Source: Spirochaetales bacterium (GTDB lineage: Bacteria; Spirochaetota; Spirochaetia; SZUA-6; RPPD01). From it: a stretch of 64,000 nucleotides of DNA. Both the position numbers and the translations under genes were made by a program. Where the stretch lies: positions 21,928 to 85,927 of the forward strand of contig JAFGJO010000065.1 of NCBI GenBank assembly GCA_016929065.1. Reading direction: 5' to 3'. Shown here piece after piece: positions 44,160 to 53,570 of this stretch (position 1 is the first letter of the stretch; the number at the start of each line of letters is the position of its first letter). The notes beneath the pieces are model-generated. The model saw only the letters and a list, made by a program, of their open reading frames with translations, did no database searches and was not told the origin of the DNA.

Positions 44160-45365
44160 ATGAATCAGAAAAAAATACATCATACGGATCACTCAAAGGC
44201 AAACTGTCCGGGCAAGAATGAGTATCTTTCCGGGAAAAGGGTTCTTCCGAAAGCTATCAGTCCGGAAAGCGATATTACTGCCATTATTGACAACATGGAC
44301 GCTTATAACGGCGGACGGCTCCGGGCGGCATGTCAGCTCATGAGAGACAAATATTCTGCAGATGAGGTGACCATCGGCCTGAGTATCGCCGGCGCGTTAA
44401 CGCCTGCAGGGCTGGGACCATCCACAATCATCCCGCTGATGAACCACGGGTTTGTTGACTGGCTGAGTTCCACCGGCGCGAACATGTATCATGACCTGCA
44501 TTTTGCGTTCAATATGCCCCTTTATCGGGGGAGTCATAATGTCGATGATGCCGATCTTCGCGACAAGGGTGTCACCCGCATTTATGACATCCTCTTTGAT
44601 TACGAGGATGTTTTGATGGAAACCGACCGGCGTCTCCGTAAAATCATGCTGAGACCCGAGTTCCAGAAGGAAATGGGAACGAGAGAATTCTACCACCATC
44701 TTGGCCGGGCAATAAACGAGTTTGAACAGAAAAACAATCTGGGCGAAGTGAGTATTATTGCCGCTGCATACCGCAATGGCATTCCCGTCTTCACCTCTTC
44801 CCCCGGCGATTCCACCATCGGGATGAATGTCGCGGGGCTGGAACTGCTTGCCGAGGCAAAAGGGATGGAAGACAAGTTCAAACTCAAGATTAACCCAAGC
44901 ATTGATGTAAACGATTCAACAGCCATTATCCTGAATGCAAAAAAATACGAAAACGGGAAAACCGGCGTGCTGTTGATCGGCGGCGGCAGCCCGAAAAACT
45001 TCATGCTCCAGACTGAACCGCAAATACAGGAAATCCTGATGATCCCGGAAAGCGGCCAGGATTATGACATTAATATTACCGATGCCCGGCCCGATACCGG
45101 CGGCCTTTCCGGTGCACCGCCGAGCGAGGCTGCAAGCTGGGGCAAGATTGACCCGACAAAGCTGGATGAGACGGTCACTGCCTATATTGATGTGACCGTG
45201 GCATTCCCCCTGCTGGTCGCCTACACTCTCAAGAACGCAAAGCCGAAAAAGCAGAAGCGGCTCTATGACCGGGGTGATGAACTGCGGCAAAAACTGATCA
45301 AGTCGTATCTTGAGAACAACAAGGAAGTTGACGAGCTCAAGGATCTGATGATGAAATTGCCATGA
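44160..45365 (+). CDS. Deoxyhypusine synthase-like protein, possible homospermidine synthase
   Basis: A 401-residue member of the deoxyhypusine synthase family (NAD-dependent aminobutyl transfer from a polyamine). The NAD-binding LTPAGLG, the PVFTSSPGDSTIGMN segment and the C-terminal PPSEAASWGKI are visible; the lysine in SWGK matches the enzyme's catalytic lysine. Bacteria have no eIF5A to modify, so a role in making homospermidine from putrescine is more plausible. The neighbouring ornithine/lysine decarboxylase supports that. The ATG at 44160 has GAAGGGA six bases upstream. Function is inferred. Confidence 0.85.
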   Translation: MNQKKIHHTDHSKANCPGKNEYLSGKRVLPKAISPESDITAIIDNMDAYNGGRLRAACQLMRDKYSADEVTIGLSIAGALTPAGLGPSTIIPLMNHGFVDWLSSTGANMYHDLHFAFNMPLYRGSHNVDDADLRDKGVTRIYDILFDYEDVLMETDRRLRKIMLRPEFQKEMGTREFYHHLGRAINEFEQKNNLGEVSIIAAAYRNGIPVFTSSPGDSTIGMNVAGLELLAEAKGMEDKFKLKINPSIDVNDSTAIILNAKKYENGKTGVLLIGGGSPKNFMLQTEPQIQEILMIPESGQDYDINITDARPDTGGLSGAPPSEAASWGKIDPTKLDETVTAYIDVTVAFPLLVAYTLKNAKPKKQKRLYDRGDELRQKLIKSYLENNKEVDELKDLMMKLP

Positions 45366-45431
45366 AGCTTTGAGACATTTCATGTGCATAATAAACCTTC
45401 CCTACAGAGGAATAAAAACAAAGGAATCCTG

Positions 45432-46568
45432 ATGGATAAAAAGATCACCCAACTAATCGAGGAACATGGTACTCCCCTGTTTATCCTTGACCATGAAAAA
45501 ATTCGCAATAATTACCACACATTCAAGGAGCATCTCCCCCGGGTGCAATGCTATTATGCACTGAAAGCCAATTCAACTCAGGGGATCATAGAGACCCTGT
45601 TCAAAGAAGGTTCAAGTTTTGACGTTGCCTCCTACAATGAGTTCATGCAGGTGTACAAGTACCTCAAAACATTTAACAGTATGGAAAAAAAACAGTATGT
45701 CTGGGACAAGATCATATTTTCCAATACGATCAAGGACCGGACGACCCTTGAAAAAATAAAACAGTATAAACCCCTGGTGACATTCGACAACAGCGAGGAA
45801 ATAAAAAAAATCGCGAAATTCTGCAGCACTGCCGGTCTGATACTCCGGCTTAAAGTTCCGGATATCGGATCGCAGGTGGAACTCAACTCAAAGTTCGGTG
45901 CGGATGTATCAGATGCAGTCCCGTTGATAAAGGAAGCGCACGAGTCAGGGCTTACTGTCGAGGGATTGAGTTTTCATGTCGGCAGCCAGTGTACCAACTT
46001 CGACAACTATTCCAAGGCATTAACCATCGCAGCCCGGATTTTCAAGGCAGCACGGGTCCATGGATACGATAAAATGAAACTACTCGATATCGGCGGTGGA
46101 TTTCCGGTGCCATATGATGCATTCACTCCGGAGTTTGAAAAGCTGGCTGTGTTAATCACTTCGGAAATAACGAGGTTGTTTCCGGAAGATATCGAAATCC
46201 TCGCCGAGCCGGGCCGGTTTATGGTTGCCACGGCCGCCTCCCTGGTTACCGAGATCATCGGCAAAGCACGCCGCGACGGGAAAATATTCTATTATATCAA
46301 TGACGGAGTGTATCACACCTTTTCTGCCGTTGTCTTTGACCACTGGATTCCCAATTTCAAAGCCTTCAAGAAAGGCGATCATGAAGTGTGCGCAGTCGTC
46401 GGCCCCACCTGCGATAGTTTTGACCGGATTACTCTTTCGGCTGATCTTCCGAACAATCTTGAAATCGGCGATTATCTGTATACTGAAAACATCGGTGCGT
46501 ATTCTACCGCATCCTCAACAAAGTTCAATGGATTCACCGGAGCAAAGATCGTGCATATAAATATGTAA
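45432..46568 (+). CDS. Type III PLP ornithine/lysine decarboxylase
   Basis: A 378-residue alanine-racemase-fold decarboxylase. The PLP lysine is in YYALKANS, the phosphate loop in LDIGGGFPVPYD, EPGRF holds the ring-nitrogen glutamate, and GPTCDSFD carries the active-site cysteine of eukaryote-type ODC. It makes putrescine from ornithine, or cadaverine from lysine; the family cannot be split further by eye. The ATG at 45432 has AAGGAA upstream. It lies 66 bases behind the deoxyhypusine-synthase-like gene and should feed it diamine. Confidence 0.92.
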   Translation: MDKKITQLIEEHGTPLFILDHEKIRNNYHTFKEHLPRVQCYYALKANSTQGIIETLFKEGSSFDVASYNEFMQVYKYLKTFNSMEKKQYVWDKIIFSNTIKDRTTLEKIKQYKPLVTFDNSEEIKKIAKFCSTAGLILRLKVPDIGSQVELNSKFGADVSDAVPLIKEAHESGLTVEGLSFHVGSQCTNFDNYSKALTIAARIFKAARVHGYDKMKLLDIGGGFPVPYDAFTPEFEKLAVLITSEITRLFPEDIEILAEPGRFMVATAASLVTEIIGKARRDGKIFYYINDGVYHTFSAVVFDHWIPNFKAFKKGDHEVCAVVGPTCDSFDRITLSADLPNNLEIGDYLYTENIGAYSTASSTKFNGFTGAKIVHINM

Positions 46569-46930
46569 CATACTGCACACCGGGAAATGTTATTTCTCTT
46601 TCCGGACATCTCTCAAAACTGCGGATTAAAACCCACCCGAACAATAAGTTATTTCGATACAGAAGAAGAGGCTGCATGAGCTTAGGGCGACGCAGTATTA
46701 TAAACATACCATGCAGCGGCACCCGCCTTATATATCGATCCTCTCCGGTTCTGAGTGGATACTACTCGATATCTCCTTCACGGCAAAAAACGATTATTGG
46801 GCACACGACAAGGACCGCACCTATTTTACGGGCAGGCAGCTCCGGAAAACTTTTCTGTTATCGACACATATTACTGCAGGGATCGCAACCGATACTTTTT
46901 CCGGTAAATTTCAGCTGAACAACAACGGTA
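46569..46930. other. Intergenic stretch with an uncertain small frame
   Basis: No recognisable gene. A frame from ATG 46711 to 46953 encodes about 80 residues (MQRHPPYISILSGSEWILLD at its start) but overlaps the end of the opposite gene, lacks a ribosome site and has no known relatives; it might be a remnant. Confidence 0.35.
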
Positions 46931-47917
46931 TTAATTCTTTACATCCAGAATAATTATTTCCACCCGCCGGTTTTTCTGGCGGCCCGCTTCGGTTGCATCA
47001 TCCGCAACAGGCTCAAGATATCCACGCCCTTTTGTCATGATATTTTCTTTTCGTACTGCATTTTTATTAACAAGAAACCCGGCAATCACCTCAGCGCGTT
47101 TTTCGGATAATACTCGGCAGGAATCTTCGCTTCCAATCTTGGCAGTGTGTCCGACAATCATTATTTTTTGATTGTCGTACTGTTTTAAAAGTCCGGCAAT
47201 ATTTTCAAGCACAGCAATATCCGTCGTCAGCAGCTCGGCTGTATCCGCTTTGAACTGCAGCGCCCCTATTTTAATTTTTATCCCCTGAAGACTCTGATGA
47301 ACCGTCACCCCTCTGGTTATTTTCTCCTGAACCTGTTTTGTCAGGTCCTGGACCTGCTGCGTTTTTTTTGATTCAACCGCGACAACTGCTTCCCCCTCGC
47401 CTTTCAGGTACGACAATATTTTCGCGAGCTTCACTGGATCTTCAATGGCCGTCTCAATTTCGCAGTAAAACCAGGCAGTCCTGAATGTTCCGAGGTCATT
47501 CCATCGAAAAAAAACCCCGTCCCAGAAATGTCCGTAATTCTGATCGAGCTCCTGTCCGTCTCCATTGCTCGGCTGACTGTTTGCCCAGTCGGTAAATGTC
47601 ACCGGATCACCGTTCACCCAAACAAAATTTCCTTCGGTCTCTTCATCAGAAAAACCGATCCACGTATTGGCCACGACATACCGTTTCAGGGCATCATTTT
47701 CTTCTTTTGTATTGATCACCACAAGATACCCGCCGACTGCTTCACATCGATCTTTCGCCTCGTGCCAGTGGAGTTCCTTTTTTACCCGAAAGTACGTATG
47801 GCCTTCAAAGACATAACAGTCCTGAATGACCAGGCGAAGAGCCGTATTGCCGGAACTGACACAGGCTGATACCATCAGAGAAATAATTATCATTCTGATT
47901 ATTTTTATTCCCTTCAT
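46931..47917 (-). CDS. Lipoprotein with C-type lectin domain and OmpA domain
   Basis: A 328-residue exported protein. The lipoprotein signal MKGIKIIRMIIISLMVSAC is followed by a C-type-lectin-like domain at about residues 35-155: YFRVKKELHWHEAKDRCEAVGG, WIGFSDEETEGNFVWVNG, QPSNGDGQELDQN and a final WFYCE. Residues 210-328 form an OmpA peptidoglycan-binding domain (IMIVGHTAKIG, LSEKRAEVIAGFLV, GRGYLEPVADD, NRRVEI). It could link a surface or periplasmic ligand to the cell wall. The calcium motif EPN/QPD of sugar-binding lectins appears as QPSNGDGQ, so sugar binding is possible, not proven. The frame open upstream to 48133 lacks a signal or ribosome site. Confidence 0.85.
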   Translation of the reverse strand: MKGIKIIRMIIISLMVSACVSSGNTALRLVIQDCYVFEGHTYFRVKKELHWHEAKDRCEAVGGYLVVINTKEENDALKRYVVANTWIGFSDEETEGNFVWVNGDPVTFTDWANSQPSNGDGQELDQNYGHFWDGVFFRWNDLGTFRTAWFYCEIETAIEDPVKLAKILSYLKGEGEAVVAVESKKTQQVQDLTKQVQEKITRGVTVHQSLQGIKIKIGALQFKADTAELLTTDIAVLENIAGLLKQYDNQKIMIVGHTAKIGSEDSCRVLSEKRAEVIAGFLVNKNAVRKENIMTKGRGYLEPVADDATEAGRQKNRRVEIIILDVKN

Positions 47918-48078
47918 TTTCTTCCCTTTTCGATGTTTATTTTTTAGACAATTACTTTCTGATACACAAATCATAGACAAAACCCCGGCAGAATACAATT
48001 GGAAAAACCAATTTCTTTTCACTATTCGTGTTTTAAAAGACGGATGTGCTATATTTTGCAGTAGGTAAAGGAGCGAAT

Positions 48079-49164
48079 GTGATTTACGATGCGGTGATAA
48101 TCGGAGCGGGACCGGCTGGTGCAACAGCCGCAAGACTGCTGGGAAAACAGTTGAAGATTGCGATTATAGACAAACGAAGTATAGATGACGAACAAGACTA
48201 TACAGAAAAATGTTGCGGCGGGCTTTTGGCACCGGACGCGCAAAAACTGCTTGCACGGCTGGGGCTGGGATTGCCGAAATCAGTCCTCGTTGACCCCCAG
48301 CTTTTCACTGTCAGGACGATTGACCTGAACACAAAACGGGAGCGGTATTATCAACGCCACTACATCAATATGGACCGGAACAAGTTTGACCAGTGGCTCT
48401 TTTCTTTAATCCCTTCCTCAGTTGATGTGTTTTCGGGATGTCTTTTTCAGGAGTTGAGAGAACATGACGATGGAATCACTCTCTTTTTTCGTCAAAACAA
48501 TAAAAACTGCTCAATTGAAACAAAAACACTTATCGGGGCCGATGGCGCGCGGTCGAAGGTAAGGAAAACAATTTCACCCTTAAAAACACAGCCGTATTTC
48601 GCGATTCAGGAATGGTTCACCGTCAGTAAAAACACTCCCTATTTCTCCGCTTTTTTTGACAGAGACATCACTGACTTCTATGCATGGACCATTCCAAAAA
48701 ACGGAACGCTTATTGTCGGTGCCGCACTGGATGCCGCCGCGAAACCGGTTGAGAAATTCACGCTACTCAAGGAAAAACTGATGAAGCTTGGTTTCCCGCT
48801 CGAAACGCCGATAAAAAAACACAGCGCTTTTATTGTCCGCCCGACAAAACAATCGCACATTTTCCCGGGGAAAAATAATATTGCTCTCATCGGAGAGGCG
48901 GCCGGATTTATCAGCCCCAGTTCATCCGAGGGGATCAGCTATGCGTTTGAAAGCGCACTGTTGTTATCTGAGGCATTGCAGCGTCATCCGGATAATGCTG
49001 TTCACTGCTATTCAAAACTGGTGAACAAACTGCGATGGAAGATATTCGGGAAAAACATGAAAACACCGTTCATGTATCATTCATTACTGCGAAACCTGGT
49101 GATGTGTTCAGGCCTGGACCATGTGGAGGTGTCGGGACCGGATAGACGGGAAAAGAATTTATAA
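48079..49164 (+). CDS. FAD-dependent oxidoreductase, geranylgeranyl-reductase-like
   Basis: A 361-residue flavoprotein of the group-A monooxygenase/geranylgeranyl reductase superfamily. The FAD dinucleotide motif is VIIGAGPAGATAARLLG, the middle motif GADGARSKVRK, and the late ALIGEAAGFISPSSSEGISYAFES binds the FAD ribityl. CCGGLL near residue 55 (FAD-adjacent cysteines) is typical of prenyl reductases. The substrate may be a prenyl chain of lipids or quinones. The start is GTG at 48079 with AAAGGAG upstream. It is divergent from the lectin/OmpA gene. Confidence 0.85.
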   Translation: MIYDAVIIGAGPAGATAARLLGKQLKIAIIDKRSIDDEQDYTEKCCGGLLAPDAQKLLARLGLGLPKSVLVDPQLFTVRTIDLNTKRERYYQRHYINMDRNKFDQWLFSLIPSSVDVFSGCLFQELREHDDGITLFFRQNNKNCSIETKTLIGADGARSKVRKTISPLKTQPYFAIQEWFTVSKNTPYFSAFFDRDITDFYAWTIPKNGTLIVGAALDAAAKPVEKFTLLKEKLMKLGFPLETPIKKHSAFIVRPTKQSHIFPGKNNIALIGEAAGFISPSSSEGISYAFESALLLSEALQRHPDNAVHCYSKLVNKLRWKIFGKNMKTPFMYHSLLRNLVMCSGLDHVEVSGPDRREKNL

Positions 49165-49461
49165 AGATTCCATGAATCTGAGAAAATCCTGTTTATCCAT
49201 GTCATCTGTTTTTAACCCTGCAGGCCAATGATATATGGCGTGACAGAAACAACATTTTCTCCATCTTCACCCCAGCGGCCTATGAAATCCGGGAAAAAAT
49301 AAAATGTATATCCGCCGACAATGCAATAAAACCCTGAACAACCCCAGCCCCTGTTCCAGCCAATTTCACCAGGCATCCGGAATAATGCTTTTCATTGTTG
49401 CCTGTTTCTCTCATTAAACATTCTTCCCGTTATTTTTCCTCTGTGATAGTATATTTCAGAC

Positions 49462-50790
49462 ATGAATAAAAATTCAATAAAAAACATTCTCATGATACTT
49501 TTCCTCATTCTCTCCTCCTGCAGCTTTATTCCGCGGATAGCGACTGGCCCAATCCCGGAGGTTGAGCCGGTGAATCCCGATGCACTGGTCTCTTACCGTT
49601 ACTACCATGTCGATAATACGCATCCGGATGCGAGCGACAGCAATCCCGGCACAGCAAAAAAACCCTGGCTGACGATCCAGCATGCAGCCGATACAGCCGG
49701 CCCCGGTGATACAGTATTTGTTCATGAAGGATTGTACCCTGAAAGAGTGGCGGTAAATAATTCCGGATCGTCTGCAAAATACCTTGTATTCAAGGCTGTC
49801 GGTATTGCAGAAATAAGGGGCTTTCAGCTGTACGGCAACTGTATCGGTGTTATCGGATTTACCATCCTTGACGATATCGGCATCTCCGGCTGGCTTGGCT
49901 CGGGTGTGTGGGTGAGCGGGAATTATCAATATATCGCAGACAACACTATTAAAGAATTTATCAACAGTAATGGAATCATGGGTACCTGGGGAAAATATTC
50001 TAAAAACATCCATATAAAAGGGAATTATTTTTATCGGTGCAATGCCGGTATTTGTATAAATGGAGAAAACTGGCTCGTGGAAGACAATGAAATAGAACGG
50101 CTGTATCGGGGACCGGATGGCGGCGATGCAGACTATTTCAGGTTTTTCGGGAAAAACAACATTATTCGCAGGAACATCATGCACGGGACAATAGAAGCAG
50201 AAATCGGTGTATCTCATGTGGATTTGTTTCAGACTTTCGACAATAACGGAGAGATAGCTCATGATATTTTAGTTGAAAAAAATATCGGGATCGGCATGTA
50301 TCATCAGGGATTAATGCTCAGCGGATCGCATCAGAGTATGCGCAACATCATTTTCAGGGAAAATGTGTTCGCCGGCGGCAGTTCCTGGGGCTTTTGTATA
50401 TACGGAACCGGCGGCGTTCATATACTCAATAACACCATCTTTGGAATTGAATTTCATGGAATCGGTTTTAACGATGCTGCACGCGGTGTTGTAAAAAACA
50501 ATATTATTGCATATTGTACTACAAGCTATTGGGCTGACGGGTATGCGGTTGTCGAAAGCGGATACAACATCATCTGGCAGTGCAGGGATGATCCCGGTAT
50601 TTATTCCTCAACAGATATGATCGGGGTTGATCCCCTTTTCAATCTGGCAGAGAAACCAGACCCAATTACACTATCGGATATCCTTGGCCCGGACGGAATT
50701 GCCTTTACCGCTGATGACGGATTGGCCCTGCGAAAATATTCACCGGCAAACGGCACCGGCGAGGACGGGCAGAATATCGGGGCGTATTGA
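49462..50790 (+). CDS. Right-handed beta-helix lipoprotein
   Basis: A 442-residue lipoprotein (signal ending LILSSC) built of parallel beta-helix repeats from about residue 50 on: typical short strands with Asn-rich turns (YIADNTIKEF, IHIKGNYFYR, WLVEDNEIERL, ILNNTIFGI, VVKNNIIAYC). The start of the helix, DNTHPDASDSNPGTAKKPWLTIQHA with GDTVFVHEGLYPERV, matches DUF1565/pectate-lyase-superfamily domains. It may bind or cleave polysaccharide at the cell surface; I see no defined catalytic residues. Confidence 0.8.
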   Translation: MNKNSIKNILMILFLILSSCSFIPRIATGPIPEVEPVNPDALVSYRYYHVDNTHPDASDSNPGTAKKPWLTIQHAADTAGPGDTVFVHEGLYPERVAVNNSGSSAKYLVFKAVGIAEIRGFQLYGNCIGVIGFTILDDIGISGWLGSGVWVSGNYQYIADNTIKEFINSNGIMGTWGKYSKNIHIKGNYFYRCNAGICINGENWLVEDNEIERLYRGPDGGDADYFRFFGKNNIIRRNIMHGTIEAEIGVSHVDLFQTFDNNGEIAHDILVEKNIGIGMYHQGLMLSGSHQSMRNIIFRENVFAGGSSWGFCIYGTGGVHILNNTIFGIEFHGIGFNDAARGVVKNNIIAYCTTSYWADGYAVVESGYNIIWQCRDDPGIYSSTDMIGVDPLFNLAEKPDPITLSDILGPDGIAFTADDGLALRKYSPANGTGEDGQNIGAY

Positions 50791-50809
50791 ATGATGAATC
50801 AGAAAAGAT

Positions 50810-50845
50810 TAACCACGAAACGCACGAAATATCACGAAAGGAAAA
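50810..50845 (+). repeat. Dispersed ACCACGAAACGCACGAA-type repeat
   Basis: ACCACGAAACGCACGAAAT followed by CACGAAAGG, a low-complexity word of the same kind as 34892; it lies in a 245-base gap with no gene. Confidence 0.5.
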
Positions 50846-51035
50846 ATTAATGGAATTAAAATTGCTTCGGCATGTTGTTCTGTTTCAAGAGAAAGCAGAT
50901 ACTGGATAAAAAACTATGTGTATTCCCCCTTTCCCTGTTCCTGTGTTCCTGTTTTTTTCATTTTCCATCCTTAAAATTATTCCTTGCATATTATTGAAGT
51001 CATAGATACCTTTTATACAGAAAGGAAATAAAATT

Positions 51036-51881
51036 ATGAAAAAATCAATTTTTGTTTGTATTGTTTTATTGTTATTAAGTTCCTCGTCAGTATTCGCTGC
51101 ATCAGACAGTGAATCTTTAATTAATGATCCTGATACATGGTTTCATATTCAGGCTTCTGCTGAACTGGGTTTTTTATGGGTGATGTCCCACACCATTCAG
51201 TTCGGGAATGCAGGAACCAATTTTGATTATGTGGCTGACGGAGGGCAGGATGTATTGTTCCCCTTCACCCGATACAGTGTGGAACTCACGTTATTTAAAA
51301 ATCACTCTTTCACATTTCTCTATCAGCCGCTTGATCTTGCGACCAATACAGAATTAACCCAGCCGGTGACCGTATACGGGACAACATTTGCCGGGGATAC
51401 AGCCATGGATCTCACCTACGGCTTTACTTTTTACCGGTTCAGCTATCTCTACTATTTTATTAATGATGAAAACCTTGAACTTGCGGCTGGTCTGTCTCTC
51501 CAGATACGCAATGCAAATATTATTTTTGCTTCCTCTGACGGAGCAGATTCAGTCAGAACCGACAACATTGGTCCTGTTCCCATACTGAAAGTAAAAGGCC
51601 GGTATATCTGGCCGTCCGGTTTGTTTATCGGCGCAGAGATTGACGGCTTTTACGCATCCAGCGCGATCTTTAATGGTGCTGCATATCCTTTTGAGGGAGC
51701 AATATTCGATGCAAACATAAAATCAGGTTTCCGGTTCAAAAACGGAATCGAGGCATTCATGAATATCAGATACCTCGGCGGCGGCGCAAAGGGTACTGCA
51801 GAAAATCCGGAAGTCGGCGACGGGTATACCAATAACTGGCTTCATACGATGTCGTTTTCAATTGGAGTGACAATACGCTAA
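51036..51881 (+). CDS. Outer-membrane beta-barrel-like protein
   Basis: A 281-residue protein with a cleavable signal peptide ending VFAAS and a mature part of alternating hydrophobic/polar strands (YSVELTLFKNHSFTFLYQP, FYRFSYLYYFINDENLELAAGLSLQIR) that finishes in an aromatic-containing, amphipathic last strand ending SFSIGVTIR. This fits an outer-membrane barrel of about ten strands. No named family recognised. The A-rich AGAAAGGAA precedes the ATG. Confidence 0.65.
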   Translation: MKKSIFVCIVLLLLSSSSVFAASDSESLINDPDTWFHIQASAELGFLWVMSHTIQFGNAGTNFDYVADGGQDVLFPFTRYSVELTLFKNHSFTFLYQPLDLATNTELTQPVTVYGTTFAGDTAMDLTYGFTFYRFSYLYYFINDENLELAAGLSLQIRNANIIFASSDGADSVRTDNIGPVPILKVKGRYIWPSGLFIGAEIDGFYASSAIFNGAAYPFEGAIFDANIKSGFRFKNGIEAFMNIRYLGGGAKGTAENPEVGDGYTNNWLHTMSFSIGVTIR

Positions 51882-51892
51882 ATATTATTGTT

Positions 51893-51996
51893 CACCACAA
51901 AAAATATAAAAAAGACATGAAAAATCAGAATGATAAAAAGCACTGATATTTTTTTTCAGACTTTCATGTCTTTATTTTTTTGTTTATCTTGTGGTT
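51893..51996. repeat. Long imperfect inverted repeat between convergent genes
   Basis: Arms of about 31-34 bases (51893-51922 and 51963-51996), containing AGACATGAAA and CCACAA on one side and their complements on the other. It may end transcription from both sides. Confidence 0.6.
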
Positions 51997-51997
51997 C

Positions 51998-53437
51998 CTA
52001 TACTTTTGCATCCTGCAGTGCAAGCGGCTGCGTTACTCGCTGCTTTTCTTTTTTTTCACGGAGTTTTTTTAGAATTACATCATGCTGCATTACCATTCCC
52101 TTTGGAATCATTCCAAAAAGCTTTTTCCGCAGCGGTGATATTTTCATCACCGTATAAAAGACACTCCCAAGAATCCGTGCAGACCACTTTCTTTGGGGAA
52201 AATCAAACAATCTGTTTTTTTTGTAATATTTATAATCCGCCCTGAAGACCGCTTTCAAATCGCTGTAAATGTCATCACGAAAAATCTTTAATCCCGCGAC
52301 CCCCAGAAATGTTCTTGCCTTTTTATAGCCTGCCACTGCAGCATGGATAAGATCGCCTGCAAGATTCGACAGTTCCTGATCAATAGTGATACTGTCCCCG
52401 CTCTCATCGGTGACGCAGCCGGTCATGTTCGCAAGCCCGACTTCGAAATACCCCTGAAAAACGGTTTTTATATTTTCCAGCTGCGAAAGCGGTCCTGAGA
52501 TGATCATGCCGATCTGCTGGCCCCGAAACGCCGGAGAATGGGTCCGCCAGAAATTCCGGTCCATAAACCGTTTCCATTCCCAGGACAAAAAACGGTCTTT
52601 TACCGTACCCGCAACGACGATGATATCAGCCGCCATCCATTTGTTTCTGAAAAAATCAATATAATCGTCCTTCCCCGCATATGCACAGGTGTTGTCCCAC
52701 CCGCATTTCAGACATCCCAGACAGCTGCCATTGATTTTCATTTTCGAGAGTTCAGCGATTTCTATTTCTTCCCTGAAACAGGACTGAAACTGCTGCACCA
52801 TTTTCAGGAGATTGCTGTTTTCATCAAGCCGGTCCGCAACAACGAGCACTTTCCTGCCGGATTGATTTTCCTTGCTTTTTATTGTCTTGGGGGTATACAC
52901 CGTCTGCTTGTATTGAACTGGATTTGTTTTTCTGGATATTCTGCGCTTCTGGGAAACAACCGTCAAAAACTTTTCTGCAAAAAACACAAACTGCTTTCTC
53001 CCCTCAGGTTTGATGAAATCCTGCATGCCTGGTGAAAAACCTTCCACAAACTGCATTCCCATATCCTCACAAACCCCTTCAACATATGTATGTGCTGTGT
53101 TGTCATAAAAATGGATTGACGTTGATATAGCCGCAGCATATTTACCGGCAAACACATGTTCATCATTGCATTCAAACACAAATTCAAAAAACTGCTTTAA
53201 TCCCGAGTGAACCAGTAGATAATACAGCGGGAAACTGATGATCACGGCCTCAGATTCTTTCACTGCAGCGAGAATCTCCCGATATTTCCCTTCTTGGGAG
53301 ACAATACTCTTTATCTTTTGTGCCACATGGAATATTTCATAATCATGTTCAGGATGCATGATTTTCAAACACTCGATGTACTTTAAAGTTCCTGACAGCT
53401 CCCCTTTTGGGCTCCCGTTTAATACAGTTATTTTCAT
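51998..53437 (-). CDS. Tandem flavodoxin-like FMN oxidoreductase
   Basis: A 479-residue soluble protein with two NADPH-dependent-FMN-reductase-type folds. The first (residues 1-170) has ITVLNGSPKGELSGT and VIISFPLYYLLVHSGLKQF. The second (about 200-370) has KVLVVADRLDENSNL, CLGCLKCGWDNTC (a four-cysteine insert as in iron-sulfur flavoproteins) and ADIIVVAGTVKDRFLSWEWKRFMDR. The C-terminal 80 residues are basic. The redox partner is unknown. The ATG at 53437 has GGAGGA upstream. It lies downstream of padR with a PadR-like operator in between, so it is probably the regulated target. Confidence 0.82.
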   Translation of the reverse strand: MKITVLNGSPKGELSGTLKYIECLKIMHPEHDYEIFHVAQKIKSIVSQEGKYREILAAVKESEAVIISFPLYYLLVHSGLKQFFEFVFECNDEHVFAGKYAAAISTSIHFYDNTAHTYVEGVCEDMGMQFVEGFSPGMQDFIKPEGRKQFVFFAEKFLTVVSQKRRISRKTNPVQYKQTVYTPKTIKSKENQSGRKVLVVADRLDENSNLLKMVQQFQSCFREEIEIAELSKMKINGSCLGCLKCGWDNTCAYAGKDDYIDFFRNKWMAADIIVVAGTVKDRFLSWEWKRFMDRNFWRTHSPAFRGQQIGMIISGPLSQLENIKTVFQGYFEVGLANMTGCVTDESGDSITIDQELSNLAGDLIHAAVAGYKKARTFLGVAGLKIFRDDIYSDLKAVFRADYKYYKKNRLFDFPQRKWSARILGSVFYTVMKISPLRKKLFGMIPKGMVMQHDVILKKLREKKEKQRVTQPLALQDAKV

Positions 53438-53506
53438 GATTTTCCTCCTCATCCAGAAACGATGTAACTATATCAAAATGATATATATCACTATAGTATA
53501 TCTTAT

Positions 53507-53518
53507 TGATATAGTCAA
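53507..53518 (-). promoter_or_regulatory. Candidate PadR operator before the flavodoxin gene
   Basis: TGATATAGTCAA is identical to the word upstream of padR at 54140. It sits in a symmetric AT-rich stretch with several TATATCA/TGATATA words (53470-53518). Confidence 0.55.
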
Positions 53519-53570
53519 GAAAAAAAACACTTTTCTATTCACCCGTCAGGTCGAATGCTGCATCAAGATC

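Noticed and set aside
46711..46953. A small gene with an 80-residue product
   Set aside because: No ribosome site or family, and it overlaps the end of the lectin/OmpA gene; kept only as a comment on the intergenic stretch.
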